Origin: Actinernus sp. WN-2022
Lineage: Eukaryota > Cnidaria > Anthozoa > Actiniaria > Actinernidae
Reading direction: 5' to 3'
Length of the DNA: 64,000 nucleotides
Assembly (NCBI GenBank): GCA_030867875.1
Contig: JAOWCC010000936.1
Coordinates: forward strand, 17,368,095-17,432,094
Part shown: piece after piece, positions 10,639 through 19,552 of the stretch
Numbering within the stretch: the first letter of the stretch is position 1
Layout of the letters: each line of letters opens with the position of its first letter
Program-made: the position numbers and the translations under genes
The notes under the pieces: generated by a model
Database searches by the model: none
What the model saw: only the letters and a program-made list of their open reading frames with translations
Told to the model about the DNA's origin: nothing

Positions 10639-12118
10639 TTAAGCCAAGGGCTCAAACTTACCCCATGATGCCATTCGACAGAATTCTACGGACTCGTTGA
10701 CGGTAAGCGGTATGGCCTCTTCTGATAGACTCTCGTTTTTATGAATCGAACTTTCGAAACAGTCCCAAAATGCCTGCCACTTTTGAACCCTTCCTGCGAA
10801 TTTCTTTACTTCTAATCTCGGCAGCTTTATTCCCAGTCGGCGTCGTTTGGCTTGTGGGGGGCGTTCCTTGCGATTGTAATTCATCCGAACTGTATCGGTG
10901 GCCAGCAACTCTTCCAGGGCCAAAATCGTCTCCTGTATTCCTTCTCTAATGTGCCCTGCCTCCTCTGTATCTATCAACAGGTCTGCCCCTTCCTTTCCGC
11001 TCAAAATCTCCACGATTTGCTCATCGAGCCGATCAGTATAATCTGCAGACCGCAGACTGGGTATAAAACGCAGACTGAGTATAAAACTGCACACTGGGTA
11101 TAAAATGCAGACTGTCATATAAAGCTAGGAAAATTTAAAGGAATGAAAAATATATAAATTATTACCTCCGTTCTTCGTGTTCAGTTACTCGCTAAGTGTT
11201 TTGCGCGAGGGATGCCGTAAACTGTGAGTGAAATGCGATATTAATTGATCGCATGCTCATGCTCAAGCGATCGGGAGGTTGTTTCGGTTTTCCTGTAGAC
11301 CCGGTAAAATAAAACCGAATAGCCAGCAAGCAGGCTAGGCTACATTGGAGTTGTAAACAATCAATTAGACGTGCCACAAGTCGACTACTTCGACAAGTCG
11401 ACTACTTTGAAAACTACTTGCCCAAAACTGGAGTCCTCTCGCCAAGGGCGACAGCGAGCCTGAAATAAAAAAAAAGGATCTCATAAACGGACATGGATAA
11501 AGTCTAGCAATCAATTTAGGACATGAAAGTGTCAATCGATATTTACAAAACCGCGACCCAAAATAAATATTCCTGGCAGAAGGCTATGGCGCAATACGAG
11601 AGAAAAGTTGGGGCCGAAAAATTAATACCTTCCCTGATCTGGTTTCTGGAAAAATGCTAAAATACCAAAAACTCATGCCTGTCATTATTGCTAGAATTTT
11701 TCTGACCATTTTAGTAAGGTACTTTAGTAAGGCAATTTTAAATTTGAGTTCGGGAGGAACGAACCAGAGGAGACGGCTGGAATTCAGGCTAAACCGGGAA
11801 CTGAACGAAAACGATATTTTAGGTCCGTATTTTACTCACTTTCATTGACCGGAAGAACGGAGGTAATATATGTTTTCATTCCTTTGATAATTTTTCCTAG
11901 CATTCATAGCAGTCTGCATTTTATACCCTGCATTTTATACTCAGTCTGCGTTTTATATCCAGTCTGTGGTCTGCAGTCTGCATAATATACTGACCGCTCG
12001 TCGAGCCGTTCTAGAATGTCCAGCTTATCAGTTAGCGTCACCTTCATTTGAGTCAACTTCTTCCTGTTCGTGTGAGCGCTTTCGTCGTCCCTTAGCCTGC
12101 GTCGCATGTGAACTGAAT
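10639..12118 (-). pseudogene. BEL gag (DUF1759-like), split by a 964-bp insertion
   Basis: The N-terminal part lies at about 12,009-12,118 ('KLTDKLDILERLDE') and the rest at 10,639-11,031 ('RLDEQIVEIL', then 'IKLPRLEVKKFAGRVQKWQ' and 'FWDCFESSIHKNESLS', the typical BEL gag core). 'RLDE' is read on both sides because the insertion duplicated its target. The apparent 156- and 159-codon frames over the junctions include transposon DNA ('ADCRPQTGYKTQTEYK') and should not be read as protein. Confidence 0.8.
11032..11995. mobile_element. Long-TIR DNA element inserted in BEL gag
   Basis: The target GCTCRTCGAGCCG is present at 11019-11031 and 11996-12008 (one mismatch), consistent with a target duplication of up to 13 bp. 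The inverted ends start ATCAGTATA / TATACTGA and extend about 130 bp inward. They contain iterated CAGACTG-GTATAAAA units, three on the left and about three on the right, then GGAGGTAAT next to the interior. The interior (about 11,375-11,510) shares words such as GGGCGACAGCGAGC and TCTCATAAA with 30,181-30,290 inside another element. No transposase was seen. Confidence 0.75.
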
Positions 12119-12150
12119 CTCGGGATTCAGTACGGATGCGACGCAGGCTA
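12093..12150. other. 58-bp near-perfect double hairpin at the gag start
   Basis: TAGCCTGCGTCGCAT (12093-12107) pairs perfectly with ATGCGACGCAGGCTA (12136-12150). Inside it CTGAATC pairs with GATTCAG. It sits where truncated LTR sequence meets gag, so it may be a tiny palindromic insertion or a deletion scar. Confidence 0.7.
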
Positions 12151-12424
12151 CCGTACCTCTGCCTCGTACTACATTGGGTCACAAGTGCCCCAGTAATCCT
12201 GTACCGCTCGAGACCTGTATTCTGATTGCACACATTATACTGTAGCTCTATTGTTTTCGTGCTGCACGTTCTAAAGGCTAGGGTGTTTTGTATTGTTGGG
12301 TAAGCCAATGCTGTGGCTCGTTTCGAGCGATACAGGATGGCCCCACAAGTCCATTCTCTCCTCCAATAATACATGCATGATCTACTCTCTTATTACACGT
12401 CAATCAAAGTACATACATAATAAC
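12151..12424 (-). repeat. BEL 5' LTR, rearranged
   Basis: It matches the 3' LTR in CTCTGCCTCGT...GGGTCACAAGT and, after a 158-bp insertion, in CCATTCTCTCCT...TTATTACACGTCAATCAAAG. The part corresponding to 4971-5095 is missing and the sequence runs straight into the gag hairpin, so a deletion has removed the LTR/gag leader junction. Confidence 0.7.
12187..12344. mobile_element. 158-bp MITE in the BEL 5' LTR, TSD ACAAGT
   Basis: ACAAGT at 12181-12186 is repeated at 12345-12350, and the other LTR has it once. The ends contain ATCCTGTACCGCTCGAGAC on the left and the inverse GTTTCGAGCGATACAGGAT on the right. It has no coding capacity. Confidence 0.85.
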
Positions 12425-12427
12425 TAC

Positions 12428-12600
12428 AACAAGAGCCCATCTGGGCTTTCACTCGGGCCACATGAGATTGAAGATGAAATTACACTTTCATTTGAAATCC
12501 TCTAGTAATAACCGAAGGGAAGAATTATTAGCTGAATTTAGCAGTCTTTAGGAGTGGCTGGTAGCGCGGTGACATTCATTCTCTGCTCCCCTAGTATATA
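12428..12600 (+). repeat. Dispersed repeat family R1, copy 1
   Basis: It contains CCCATCTGGGCTTTCACTCG, GGCCACATGAGATTGAAGAT and CTTTCATTTGAAATCCTCT. The same block, reversed, occurs at 25,168-25,245 (partial) and at 63,594-63,760, where the far end (AGACTGCTAAATTCAGC, AGGGGAGCAGAGAATG) is also shared. Confidence 0.8.
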
Positions 12601-12783
12601 TATGTAATTTAATATTTTTGTTTTTCTCGTGTATGTAAATTAAAGAAGTTGAGCTCTACTTATTCATGTTCATGTTACGCACGCTTATAGCGGAGCGCGG
12701 TAATTACGTCACAAGTCTAGACCCCCCGCCAAGACTCAGACAAACAAACCGCTTTTCTTGTATCAACTTACAAGAATTGACTA
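12601..12783. other. Non-coding
   Basis: AT-rich spacer; nothing recognised. Confidence 0.4.
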
Positions 12784-12981
12784 GCACTTCAGTTCGTCCT
12801 CTATCTATTCTACCAGAAATGACTGCTTTCCTGCACCATATTTTGAAAGAGAACCTGATGATTATACTGTCGAACAGCTTAAACTTTGGCTGAAATACAG
12901 AGGATTGAAACAAAGCGACAAACGTCGATCTTGTCAAGCGAGTTTTGCATCTTCGCTGGCCAACCAACGAGACATGCTTTA
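12784..12981 (+). pseudogene. SAP-like domain fragment
   Basis: One plus-strand frame between stops reads an acidic lead-in and then 'DDYTVEQLKLWLKYRGLKQS' followed by 'DKRR', ending at TAA 12979-12981. The pattern of a helix, a short turn and a second helix with 'L..WL..RGLK' is that of a SAP DNA-binding motif (about 35 residues). In cnidarian genomes such motifs often occur in transposon-linked or uncharacterised proteins. There is no start codon in good context and the preceding frame is closed. It could be an isolated exon or a relic; I favour a relic. The ORFs on the other frames (12666-12893 plus, 12704-13000 minus) are shadows of this stretch. Confidence 0.5.
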
Positions 12982-13562
12982 ATACTATATAGACTGTCAA
13001 GTCCTATTTAAACTGTATCCCAAACTCATCTTTTCCCATGCAATATCGTTGTAAGACTTCACCTAAACATTGAAAAGTTACAAAGGTCAGGTTTTCCTGT
13101 ATTAAGGCAAAAACAAAAGAATGTAGCCGCGTGCCGAGTGCCATCATCTTCTTCAATAAAACTCATCGGAGACCAAAGCTGTTATGGCTGGAAGAGCATA
13201 TACATTAAAACTATGAACTGATAGCATCCTAAAATTCGGCAATCTTGCTTATGTTGGCCGGTGTGCTCTTTCAAACCATTATATTATTGTTTGCATTTAT
13301 CGAGTTTTCAAATTTAATACCTGCAGCTCCGAAAGAAATTAACTTCATTTGTGCTCAGAAAATAAATCAAAGCATTGTAGATGTACTGTAGACGAGGCTT
13401 TGCTTCCAAAATTTATTTAGAATCCACTGATAAATTCAAGTAAACTTAATGGTTGAACAGTAGTTCCTTCTCATTGTTTACTGGTGGATACATAGTCAGG
13501 GTTTCAGTAATTTATATCCACTTACGTTTCATTGCCAGACCTAGTCTCGTTGTTCTGTGCTT
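12982..13562. other. Non-coding; nothing recognised
   Basis: No repeat pair, RNA gene or domain-bearing frame was found. Confidence 0.4.
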
Positions 13563-14120
13563 TTAAAGTGCCTATCACCCTTTTGCAATTTTGAAAGCTT
13601 ATGAACCTCCGAAACGTTTTGAATACGTTTGTGAAGAAAGTTTTGGTTTAAAGTGAATACTTTATGTTTTACGCTTGTTTGAAATCGTGTAAATGTGACC
13701 TTTCCTGACCCATGACCGCGTAAGTAAAAGCCTGGGTCGAAACCTGGGTAGACGTCATCTTGACGTCATATGATGAATTCGGCTTTGCAATCATTCGAAG
13801 AAATACTCAACGTGTTGACTAAAATGACATTTTTTCTTTACTAACAACTCAAAAACTGTGTATATTTTCTATGCATCGATGTTGTTGTGATAAAAAGGCG
13901 CCATGGAGAATAATACATTAATGAGATGACGTCTACCCAGGTTTCGACCCAGGCTTTTACTTACGCGGTCATGGGTCAGGAAAGGTCACATTTACACGAT
14001 TTCAAACAAGCGTAGAACATAAAGTATTCACTTTAAACCAAAAAAAATTCACAGAAGTACTCAAAACGTTTCGGAGGCTCATAGGCTATCAAAATTGCAA
14101 AAGGGTGATAGGCACTTTAA
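13563..14120. mobile_element. TTAA-flanked foldback, family F1 copy 1
   Basis: TTAA at 13563-13566 and 14117-14120 flanks arms of about 190 bp that are inverted copies. The outer end is AGTGCCTATCACCC, then TTTTGCAATTTTGA. Each arm includes GACGTCTACCCAGG / CCTGGGTAGACGTC and a block around GTGACCTTTCCTGACCCATG. The centre carries TGACGTCA. TTAA duplication is the hallmark of piggyBac-like transposition, but no transposase is present and the end does not start with the CCY typical of that superfamily. Confidence 0.8.
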
Positions 14121-14870
14121 GATCCAATGCTGACATTTCTCACTGAATTTGCTGTAAAGGTTTTGGAACAGAAAAGCTCCTCCTGTGAGTGATCAAAAAG
14201 GCCGAGAAAAGATGAGAAACCTCTACAGTCTACTAGCGGTGTACCGATCGATGCTTCATTCTCCGAGACATATCTCTTTGAGCGCCGGATTTATGAAGGT
14301 TTTTCACATCTAGAGTCACTCTTACATCTCCCCCAGCAACAATGCTTGGTAGTCACCATTACTGATATGACTAGGAATCTTACTGAAGCAGCTGAAGGCA
14401 TTGATTCTTTTTTTTATCGAAAAAAATACGAATTCGGTCCTAATTTAGTCTGCTGTTCTGCAGGTTCAGAGTACTAATAGATGAGTGTCTCAAATGTATG
14501 TTTATATTTGTCCCATATTATAAGTTGTATCCTGTCCACCTATGATGGAGCTATCACTATATTTCTCTACTGTTCTTTCTACCCTGCGGCTCTTTGATCG
14601 CGTCCATATCGGTATTTGTTGGACTAAAGATTATTAACTGAAATGCCCGTTTTGTTTATCTCTATTTAAAAGCTTTTACCCTCCTTCCCAAAACTGCAGT
14701 CTGATCATTATATTACAGAACTATAAAGGGAACTGTTGGAAGCCTTTAATTTCTCGAACCAAAACCTCGGCCGTGAGAGGAGTCTTGTTTACCGTGAGAG
14801 TTGAATAACTGCTTCGGTCATCATATTCTGTGCTGAGTGTTTATTACCTACGAAACGTACCTCAAACAAG
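14121..14870. other. Non-coding; nothing recognised
   Basis: No repeat partner, domain or RNA structure was identified in this stretch. Confidence 0.4.
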
Positions 14871-16310
14871 AGCGCCAGTTGAAATATCCTGAGCCTGTTG
14901 GAAGGCTTTCGCACGAGTGAACTTAAAGACCCTGTGTCCGAGCCCATGGTACTTTGCGCGCGCAAATCATTTCCGTAGGCTACGAAAATCAGAAAGATCG
15001 TTGTTGTTGTTATGTGACTCTCGAATCTTTCAAAATCCATCACTAGTTTGGGCCATCGTGTAATTATTCACAGGTATATATGCTTAACTGACTTTCTTTT
15101 ATCTTAACTTTTGAATATATTCTTTTTAAAATGAAACTTTAGTTCGAATATTTCTTCGAATCCCGGTCTAGAGTGGCGAGTAGATGAATTCCGGAGAAAG
15201 AACAGACAGCGAGGCGAAGCGACTCGACAAATAATCCTTCAGCAGTCCACATTTTACTTTCTCTAGGTCTACAAGAGAACACTTGTGGTTCAAAAGGACT
15301 ACTACGTGAGTTTCCCAGGGATTTGCTGCACTAAGGAACCGGCGGGCTTCGTTGGAAATACAAAGCACAAAGCATGCAACCACTTCTGGCATCAAGATCA
15401 TTCGTAATTATAATTTCGCATGGCTAAGCTCCACTGAGATGTTACGACTTATCTGTATATGTTTTGCATTTTTATTAGCAGAGAAAGCAATGTCCTTAAC
15501 CTTTTTTTAATCCTCCAGTACGTCCAGAAAGTCTTGCTACCAAAACTACGATCACGGGTCAAAGTCCAATCTGCCGAGTTCAGCTGTTACTTCGCTGTGA
15601 GTTTGACTCGAGTGCGAGTACGAGTCTACATTTCATTTTACACTCAAAATATATCATTCGCAAGAAAAGTAGAGATCTTCAAATACAGCTAAGCAATACT
15701 GGAAACATGAAAACAAGGTAGCAAGAGTATGTGTTTGCTGGTAGAGTTGTGAAAAGTCACACTCGTAAACCGAATTAGACAACTGGCTTCCTGCCGAGTA
15801 CTGTTAATATCATATTCGAAGCATAAGGAGAAAATTCGTGGGCTCGATTGGGTTTCTAATCCGGTAGAAATTATGAAATTCGTTATCCAAAGTATATGTG
15901 TACTTCTTTTATGAAACTTATAAACAATCGAGAGCATTTTAGTTCGCCTAAAAGCTGGCCTTTAATTTATGCGGCCGTTGATAAACAAACTAATCATAAC
16001 ATTGCCGCAAAGCACCATGGGCTCGGACACAGGGTCTTTAAATAAAACATTAAACTGCTTACATTTGAGAGATGGGACTCCAAATTTGAGAGAAAATTCC
16101 TCGCGCCGTCGTCCACCATCTTGATTTACTGTATTTAATTATGTAAAGAAATTAACCTGGCGATTGTTGCGTGACCAGCACAATGCAATCTGATTGGTGT
16201 GAATTTGACCTTTAACGCATGCGCCGAAATTTTGCTACATGAAACAAAAAAAACAAAAAAACAAAAATAACGGCTTGCAGATTTAGACTCGGTGCTGCAG
16301 CCCGAGTAAT
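14871..16310 (+). repeat. Dispersed repeat R2 interrupted by a TTAA element
   Basis: The outer parts (14871-14922 and 16042-16310) match, in reverse, 61,975-62,290. Shared words are CTGAGCCTGTTGGAAGGCTT, TTCGCACGAGTGAA, AACTGCTTACATTTGAGA, CACAATGCAATCTGATTGGT and AACGGCTTGCA. The insertion at 14923-16041 is absent from the second copy. Confidence 0.8.
14923..16041. mobile_element. TTAA-flanked inverted-repeat element with an empty paralogous site in the window
   Basis: TTAA lies at 14923-14926 and 16038-16041. The TIRs read AGACCCTGTGTCCGAGCCCA on the left and are matched in inverse at the right (TGGGCTCGGACACAGGGTCT). The homologous position at 62,221-62,235 has a single TTAA within the same flanking sequence. 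The small minus-strand frames inside (14789-15043, 15168-15401, 15689-15937) show no domain. Confidence 0.85.
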
Positions 16311-16773
16311 AAGCGGAACACGCCTTCCGTTTCCGGTTAACTACAACACAAATCCTGGCAAGGTCTTAAAATCACCGAGTAGAAGGTGCTGCCTTGACAC
16401 CAGTATAGTAAACGGTTAAACCTTCACGCTTCACCAACCACATTCCACTTCCGGTGTCCCATGAAATTTCACGGTTTTAGTGCAGCCATTGTATGATAAG
16501 AATCTCAATCTTAGCTAATCTTATTCGTAAAGCCCGGGACGACAGCACCGATATATGGAAACCTACTATCGAGCGACGAGAAAATTCGCTGTCGCCGAGA
16601 TAGAAAAAATTATATCTCCACGACAACGGCGACAGTGGCGACAGCGTATTTTCTAAATGGAAACCACTTTTAGTTTTAGTAGCGACGGTAGCGACAGAAA
16701 TGTGCCCCAAAATGCATTGCACGTAGAGCATTTGAAATACCCCAGAGGGCAACTTCGTTGCACATTCAACAAA

Positions 16774-16920
16774 ATGGCATCTGGTGGGGAAGTAAATATG
16801 GTGTTCTTCATGGAAGAAGTTAAGAAATATGACTGTTTGTACAATAAGTACAGCAACGACTATAAAAACAAATATATAAAGATGAATTGCTGGTCAAAAA
16901 TAGGCGAGAAATTTAATCTG
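16774..16920 (+). CDS. MADF-domain exon of a Harbinger-like element (partial)
   Basis: From ATG 16774 the frame reads a short leader and then 'FFMEEVKKYDCLYNKYSNDY' and 'MNCWSKIGEKFNL'. This is the first half of a MADF (Myb/SANT-like) domain: 'LIEEV+..LY......Y+......W..I' is the family pattern. In PIF/Harbinger elements such a protein accompanies the DDE nuclease and helps bind the termini. Coding similarity stops near 16,920, where a GTGTTT could be a splice donor. The open frame continues to 16,992 as a hydrophobic tail that I take to be intron. The next exon was not found and may be lost to the nested insertion. The start could also be 16,657, but the domain begins after the later ATG. 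Confidence 0.6.
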
Positions 16921-17084
16921 TGTTTGGCATCTTTAATATTTCCGCTATTTGTCGGCCTCTTTTCATTACACGCTGTATTGCAACGAGAATAAGAAGATAG
17001 CAAGTCTGAAGCATGATTCTTTCATTCGCAGCCGCCATTTTTATATTTTCGCGCCAAAGTAATCTTGTTATCTGTCCCAGGCCC

Positions 17085-17487
17085 CCGGGGGGGGGGGGGG
17101 GGGGGGTACTCCCATATATGGACTATACGGGGATGATCCGCTGGACAGGGTATGGTTTTTTGAGTTTTTGATCTTAGACAGGGTATCCATTTTCACATCG
17201 ACAGATCTTGAACAGGGTATGGTATTTATCTAGTGCCGTTATTTAGTCTAGTGCTTGCTGAAGACTTGTTTAGTTATGACACTCATTATACAAGATCACA
17301 ATTAACACTGACATCCAAGTATAGATAATTTGTTATTTGTCTTATAGAGGGAAAAATTTAACACTTTGTCTTGAACAGGGTATGGAAATTTGAGTTTTTT
17401 AGTCTTAAACAGGGTAAGGGTTTCAGAGCCCCAGCGGCACATCCCTACCCAACTTTAGGTAGAGTACCCCCCCCCCCCCCCCCCGGG
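17085..17487 (+). mobile_element. Poly-G/poly-C-ended element, copy 2, TSD CCCAGGCCC
   Basis: CCCAGGCCC at 17076-17084 recurs at 17488-17496. The element opens CCGGGG with a G run, then TACTCCCATATATGG, and closes with GTACCCCC and a C run. Internal words ACAGGGTATGG / ACAGGGTAAGG occur at least four times. It is related in reverse to 4320-4862. Confidence 0.75.
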
Positions 17488-17643
17488 CCCAGGCCCTCCT
17501 ACCGAGTTTTGTAAAACTGGACGACAGCGCCGATCATATGGAAACGGTCATCGCTTTCATCGCTCGAAACATATTTTTTTTGTGCAGGACACGTTTTTCG
17601 ACGACAGTGGCGACGCGAGCGATTATATGGAAACCAGGCTTAA

Positions 17644-17944
17644 TTAAGAGACATAAAAAGACGTGATTGGACTGACGGTACCCCTCGCTCGCCTCGCTCC
17701 TACCATGAACCTTTATGTGTCTAGAGTGACGATAACTTCGGACCACTCTCACTAAATGCACAGGAACGATGTGCGGAACAGATAAAATATTTGGGACCTT
17801 TCCAGTTAACAATTATGAGCGGTCTTATGACTGCAACGTGTAGGACTAGTAAGCCAGCAAATTAAAGAATACTCTAACTAAGTGTACATTCATCCACATT
17901 TCACATAGGATCACTGTCGATCTGTAATATCAAAGGTTCTGAGT
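17644..17944. other. Non-coding; nothing recognised
   Basis: No supportable feature; the minus-strand frame at 17534-17812 overlaps the Harbinger end and has no domain. Confidence 0.4.
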
Positions 17945-18107
17945 AAGTAAAGGCATGGAAGATAATTAAGATATAACCTACTATGTGAAAATATGGTTCG
18001 CCGGCCGAGGACTCGAATCTAGACTCACTCGAACCTGACTCGAGTTCTCGCCGGCGAACCACATTTTCACATAGTACGTCATATCTTTCTCTTTCGTGCC
18101 TTAACGC
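17945..18107. repeat. SINE inverted dimer
   Basis: Two copies of the tail of the SINE at 3476-3600 face each other. The left arm (about 17950-18019) contains ACTATGTGAAAATATGG and GTTCGCCGG, and the right arm has CCGGCGAACC and ATTTTCACATAGTACGT. The short centre holds CACTCGAACCTGACTCGAG. The arms are about 70 bp. Confidence 0.7.
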
Positions 18108-18263
18108 CTAGGACAACGGCACAAAACCTTAGTCTTAATTAAAAATAGAGTAACTGCACGTGAAAATGCGCGCAGTCGCCGGGTAAGGTGTCACTCGCAA
18201 AACTCAACAAGAGAAATTTAATCTCGTTATTAACCCGTCTAGCGCCTGAGCGCGTCCAAGATT

Positions 18264-19552
18264 TAAAGGCTGGTTCACACTTGTGACATAAGCATAAGAA
18301 AAGCAACATACGCAGCCGCACAACGTGCTAAATTAATCATCACAGCTGTCTGGGAATGCTTATGCTTGTGTTTACGTCACCCGGTTCACATACAAGATCT
18401 TCCTTATGCTTATGTATGAGTCAATTCCAAACCCGTGCATGACCCCCCCGGGCCACCCCCGGGCATTTGAACATTTTGAAAAATTTTCGATCAAATGCCC
18501 CACTACCAAAGCAGAAAAACTGTTCAAATGCACCACCAGTTTTTAATCCAGGCTGTTCAAATGCCCCACCATCGCGGACCAGATCGGAAAATTTTCCAAA
18601 AAATTTCGACAAAGACAAGGCAAAGACTATTGACAAATAAATGAAATCATTGCTTTATTGACAACTCTGACTCAAGCAATTCACAGGAAACACCGACGGT
18701 GAAAACCACCTTCAACCGGTCAGGGATGAGAACAATCATTTCTACCGGCTCGATCGTATATACTTTATAATAAACGTAATGGCTTGAAATTGAATATGTT
18801 AGCTTATGTTGTTGGTATATAAAGTACATGTATGTAACAGGCACCAATCGGTCCGTCTTTTACCGATATAAATAATTATGTTTCTAACTCGCGCTGTCGA
18901 GGATCGCAGCAAATTCAACTTATCACAACTCTTGTCACGCACTTAATATCACGCAGTCGGTCAAACTTCACGAAACAAAGCAAAACAACATAGTTTATAG
19001 GTTTAAACATAAACAATTTACCTCTGAAAGTGGCCTTCAAATTTGGCAGGTTCACTCTTTCAAGCCTCTACAAATGCGCAATCCTTATCCTGGAAGCTGT
19101 CCTCGTACGTTCGCCACGTGCGTTCGCCATTTCGACGCTTGTAGACAGACAGAATATATTTTTAAACACTGATCAAATGCCCCACCCCCTACCCCCACTG
19201 TTTGTCAAATGCCCGCCCCTGAGGTCATAGATACTCGTCAAATTTCCCACCCTCGGGAGCAAGCCTCTGATCAAATGCCCGGGGGTGGCCCGGGGGGGGG
19301 GGGGGGGGGATGCACGGGTTTGGAATTGACTGATACATAATATGTTGCCCGGTTCACACTTTACAAGTTTTACCTTATCTTTATTCTTATGCTTTATATG
19401 TCGTCCGGTTCACACTTGTGACATAAGAACATAAACATAAGCATAAGAAAAAGGAGGGAGTTCCTTTTTCGTATGCTTATGCTTATGTCACGCCGGTTCA
19501 CACTTCTTTTTCTTATGCTTATGCTTATGTCACAAGTGTGAACCAGCCTTAA
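18264..19552. mobile_element. TAA-flanked MITE (Harbinger type) with a nested element
   Basis: TAA at 18264-18266 and 19550-19552 flanks inverted ends AGGCTGGTTCACACTTGTGA / TCACAAGTGTGAACCAGCCT. The same 'GGTTCACACTT' and 'GACATAAG' words reappear internally (18380, 19344, 19402, 19490), so the interior is built from its own end sequence. A 912-bp element at 18421-19332 interrupts it. Confidence 0.75.
18421..19332. mobile_element. Nested element with GTCAATTCCAAACCC ends and C/G tracts
   Basis: The left end GTCAATTCCAAACCCGTGCA is matched in inverse at the right (TGCACGGGTTTGGAATTGAC). Inside each end lies a C or G run beside GGGCCACCCCCGGGCATTTG. The word CAAATGCCCCAC or a variant is repeated about eight times in the interior. 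No target duplication was evident. Small frames at 18421-18847 and 19030-19230 are within the repeat. Confidence 0.7.

Larger units (their letters stand above)
4971..12424 (-). mobile_element. BEL/Pao LTR retrotransposon, decayed, with nested insertions
   Basis: On the minus strand, from 12,424 downwards, the order is LTR, gag (DUF1759-like), zinc knuckle, aspartic protease, reverse transcriptase, RNase H, integrase with its C-terminal extension, LTR. This is the standard BEL/Pao order. The two LTRs share about 110 bp, around 5096-5204 and 12155-12186 plus 12345-12420, and the left end TGTCACGG fits a TG...CA terminus. Every coding part has stops or frameshifts. Three younger elements sit inside it: a LINE at 6489-8060, a long-TIR element at 11032-11995 and a MITE at 12187-12344. 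No clear 5-bp target duplication was found at the outer ends. Confidence 0.85.
16528..17643. mobile_element. PIF/Harbinger-like element with TAA flanks
   Basis: TAA lies at 16528-16530 and 17641-17643. The right end is ATATGGAAACCAGGCT, the reverse of a typical AGCCTGGTTTCCATAT terminus. The left end keeps AGCC and a nearby ATATATGGAAACC but is diverged. Sub-terminal words such as GGCGACAGTGGCGAC repeat on both sides. It carries a MADF-coding exon and is split by a poly-G element at 17085-17487. TWA duplications and MADF proteins are both known for PIF/Harbinger transposons. Confidence 0.65.

Noticed and set aside
11904..12374. 156-codon minus-strand protein
   Set aside because: It chains LTR, MITE, hairpin, gag and transposon-end sequence; only a short middle part is BEL gag.
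13563..14120. True piggyBac transposon
   Set aside because: The TTAA flanks fit, but there is no transposase and the ends do not begin with the usual CCY, so only TTAA-flanked foldback is claimed.
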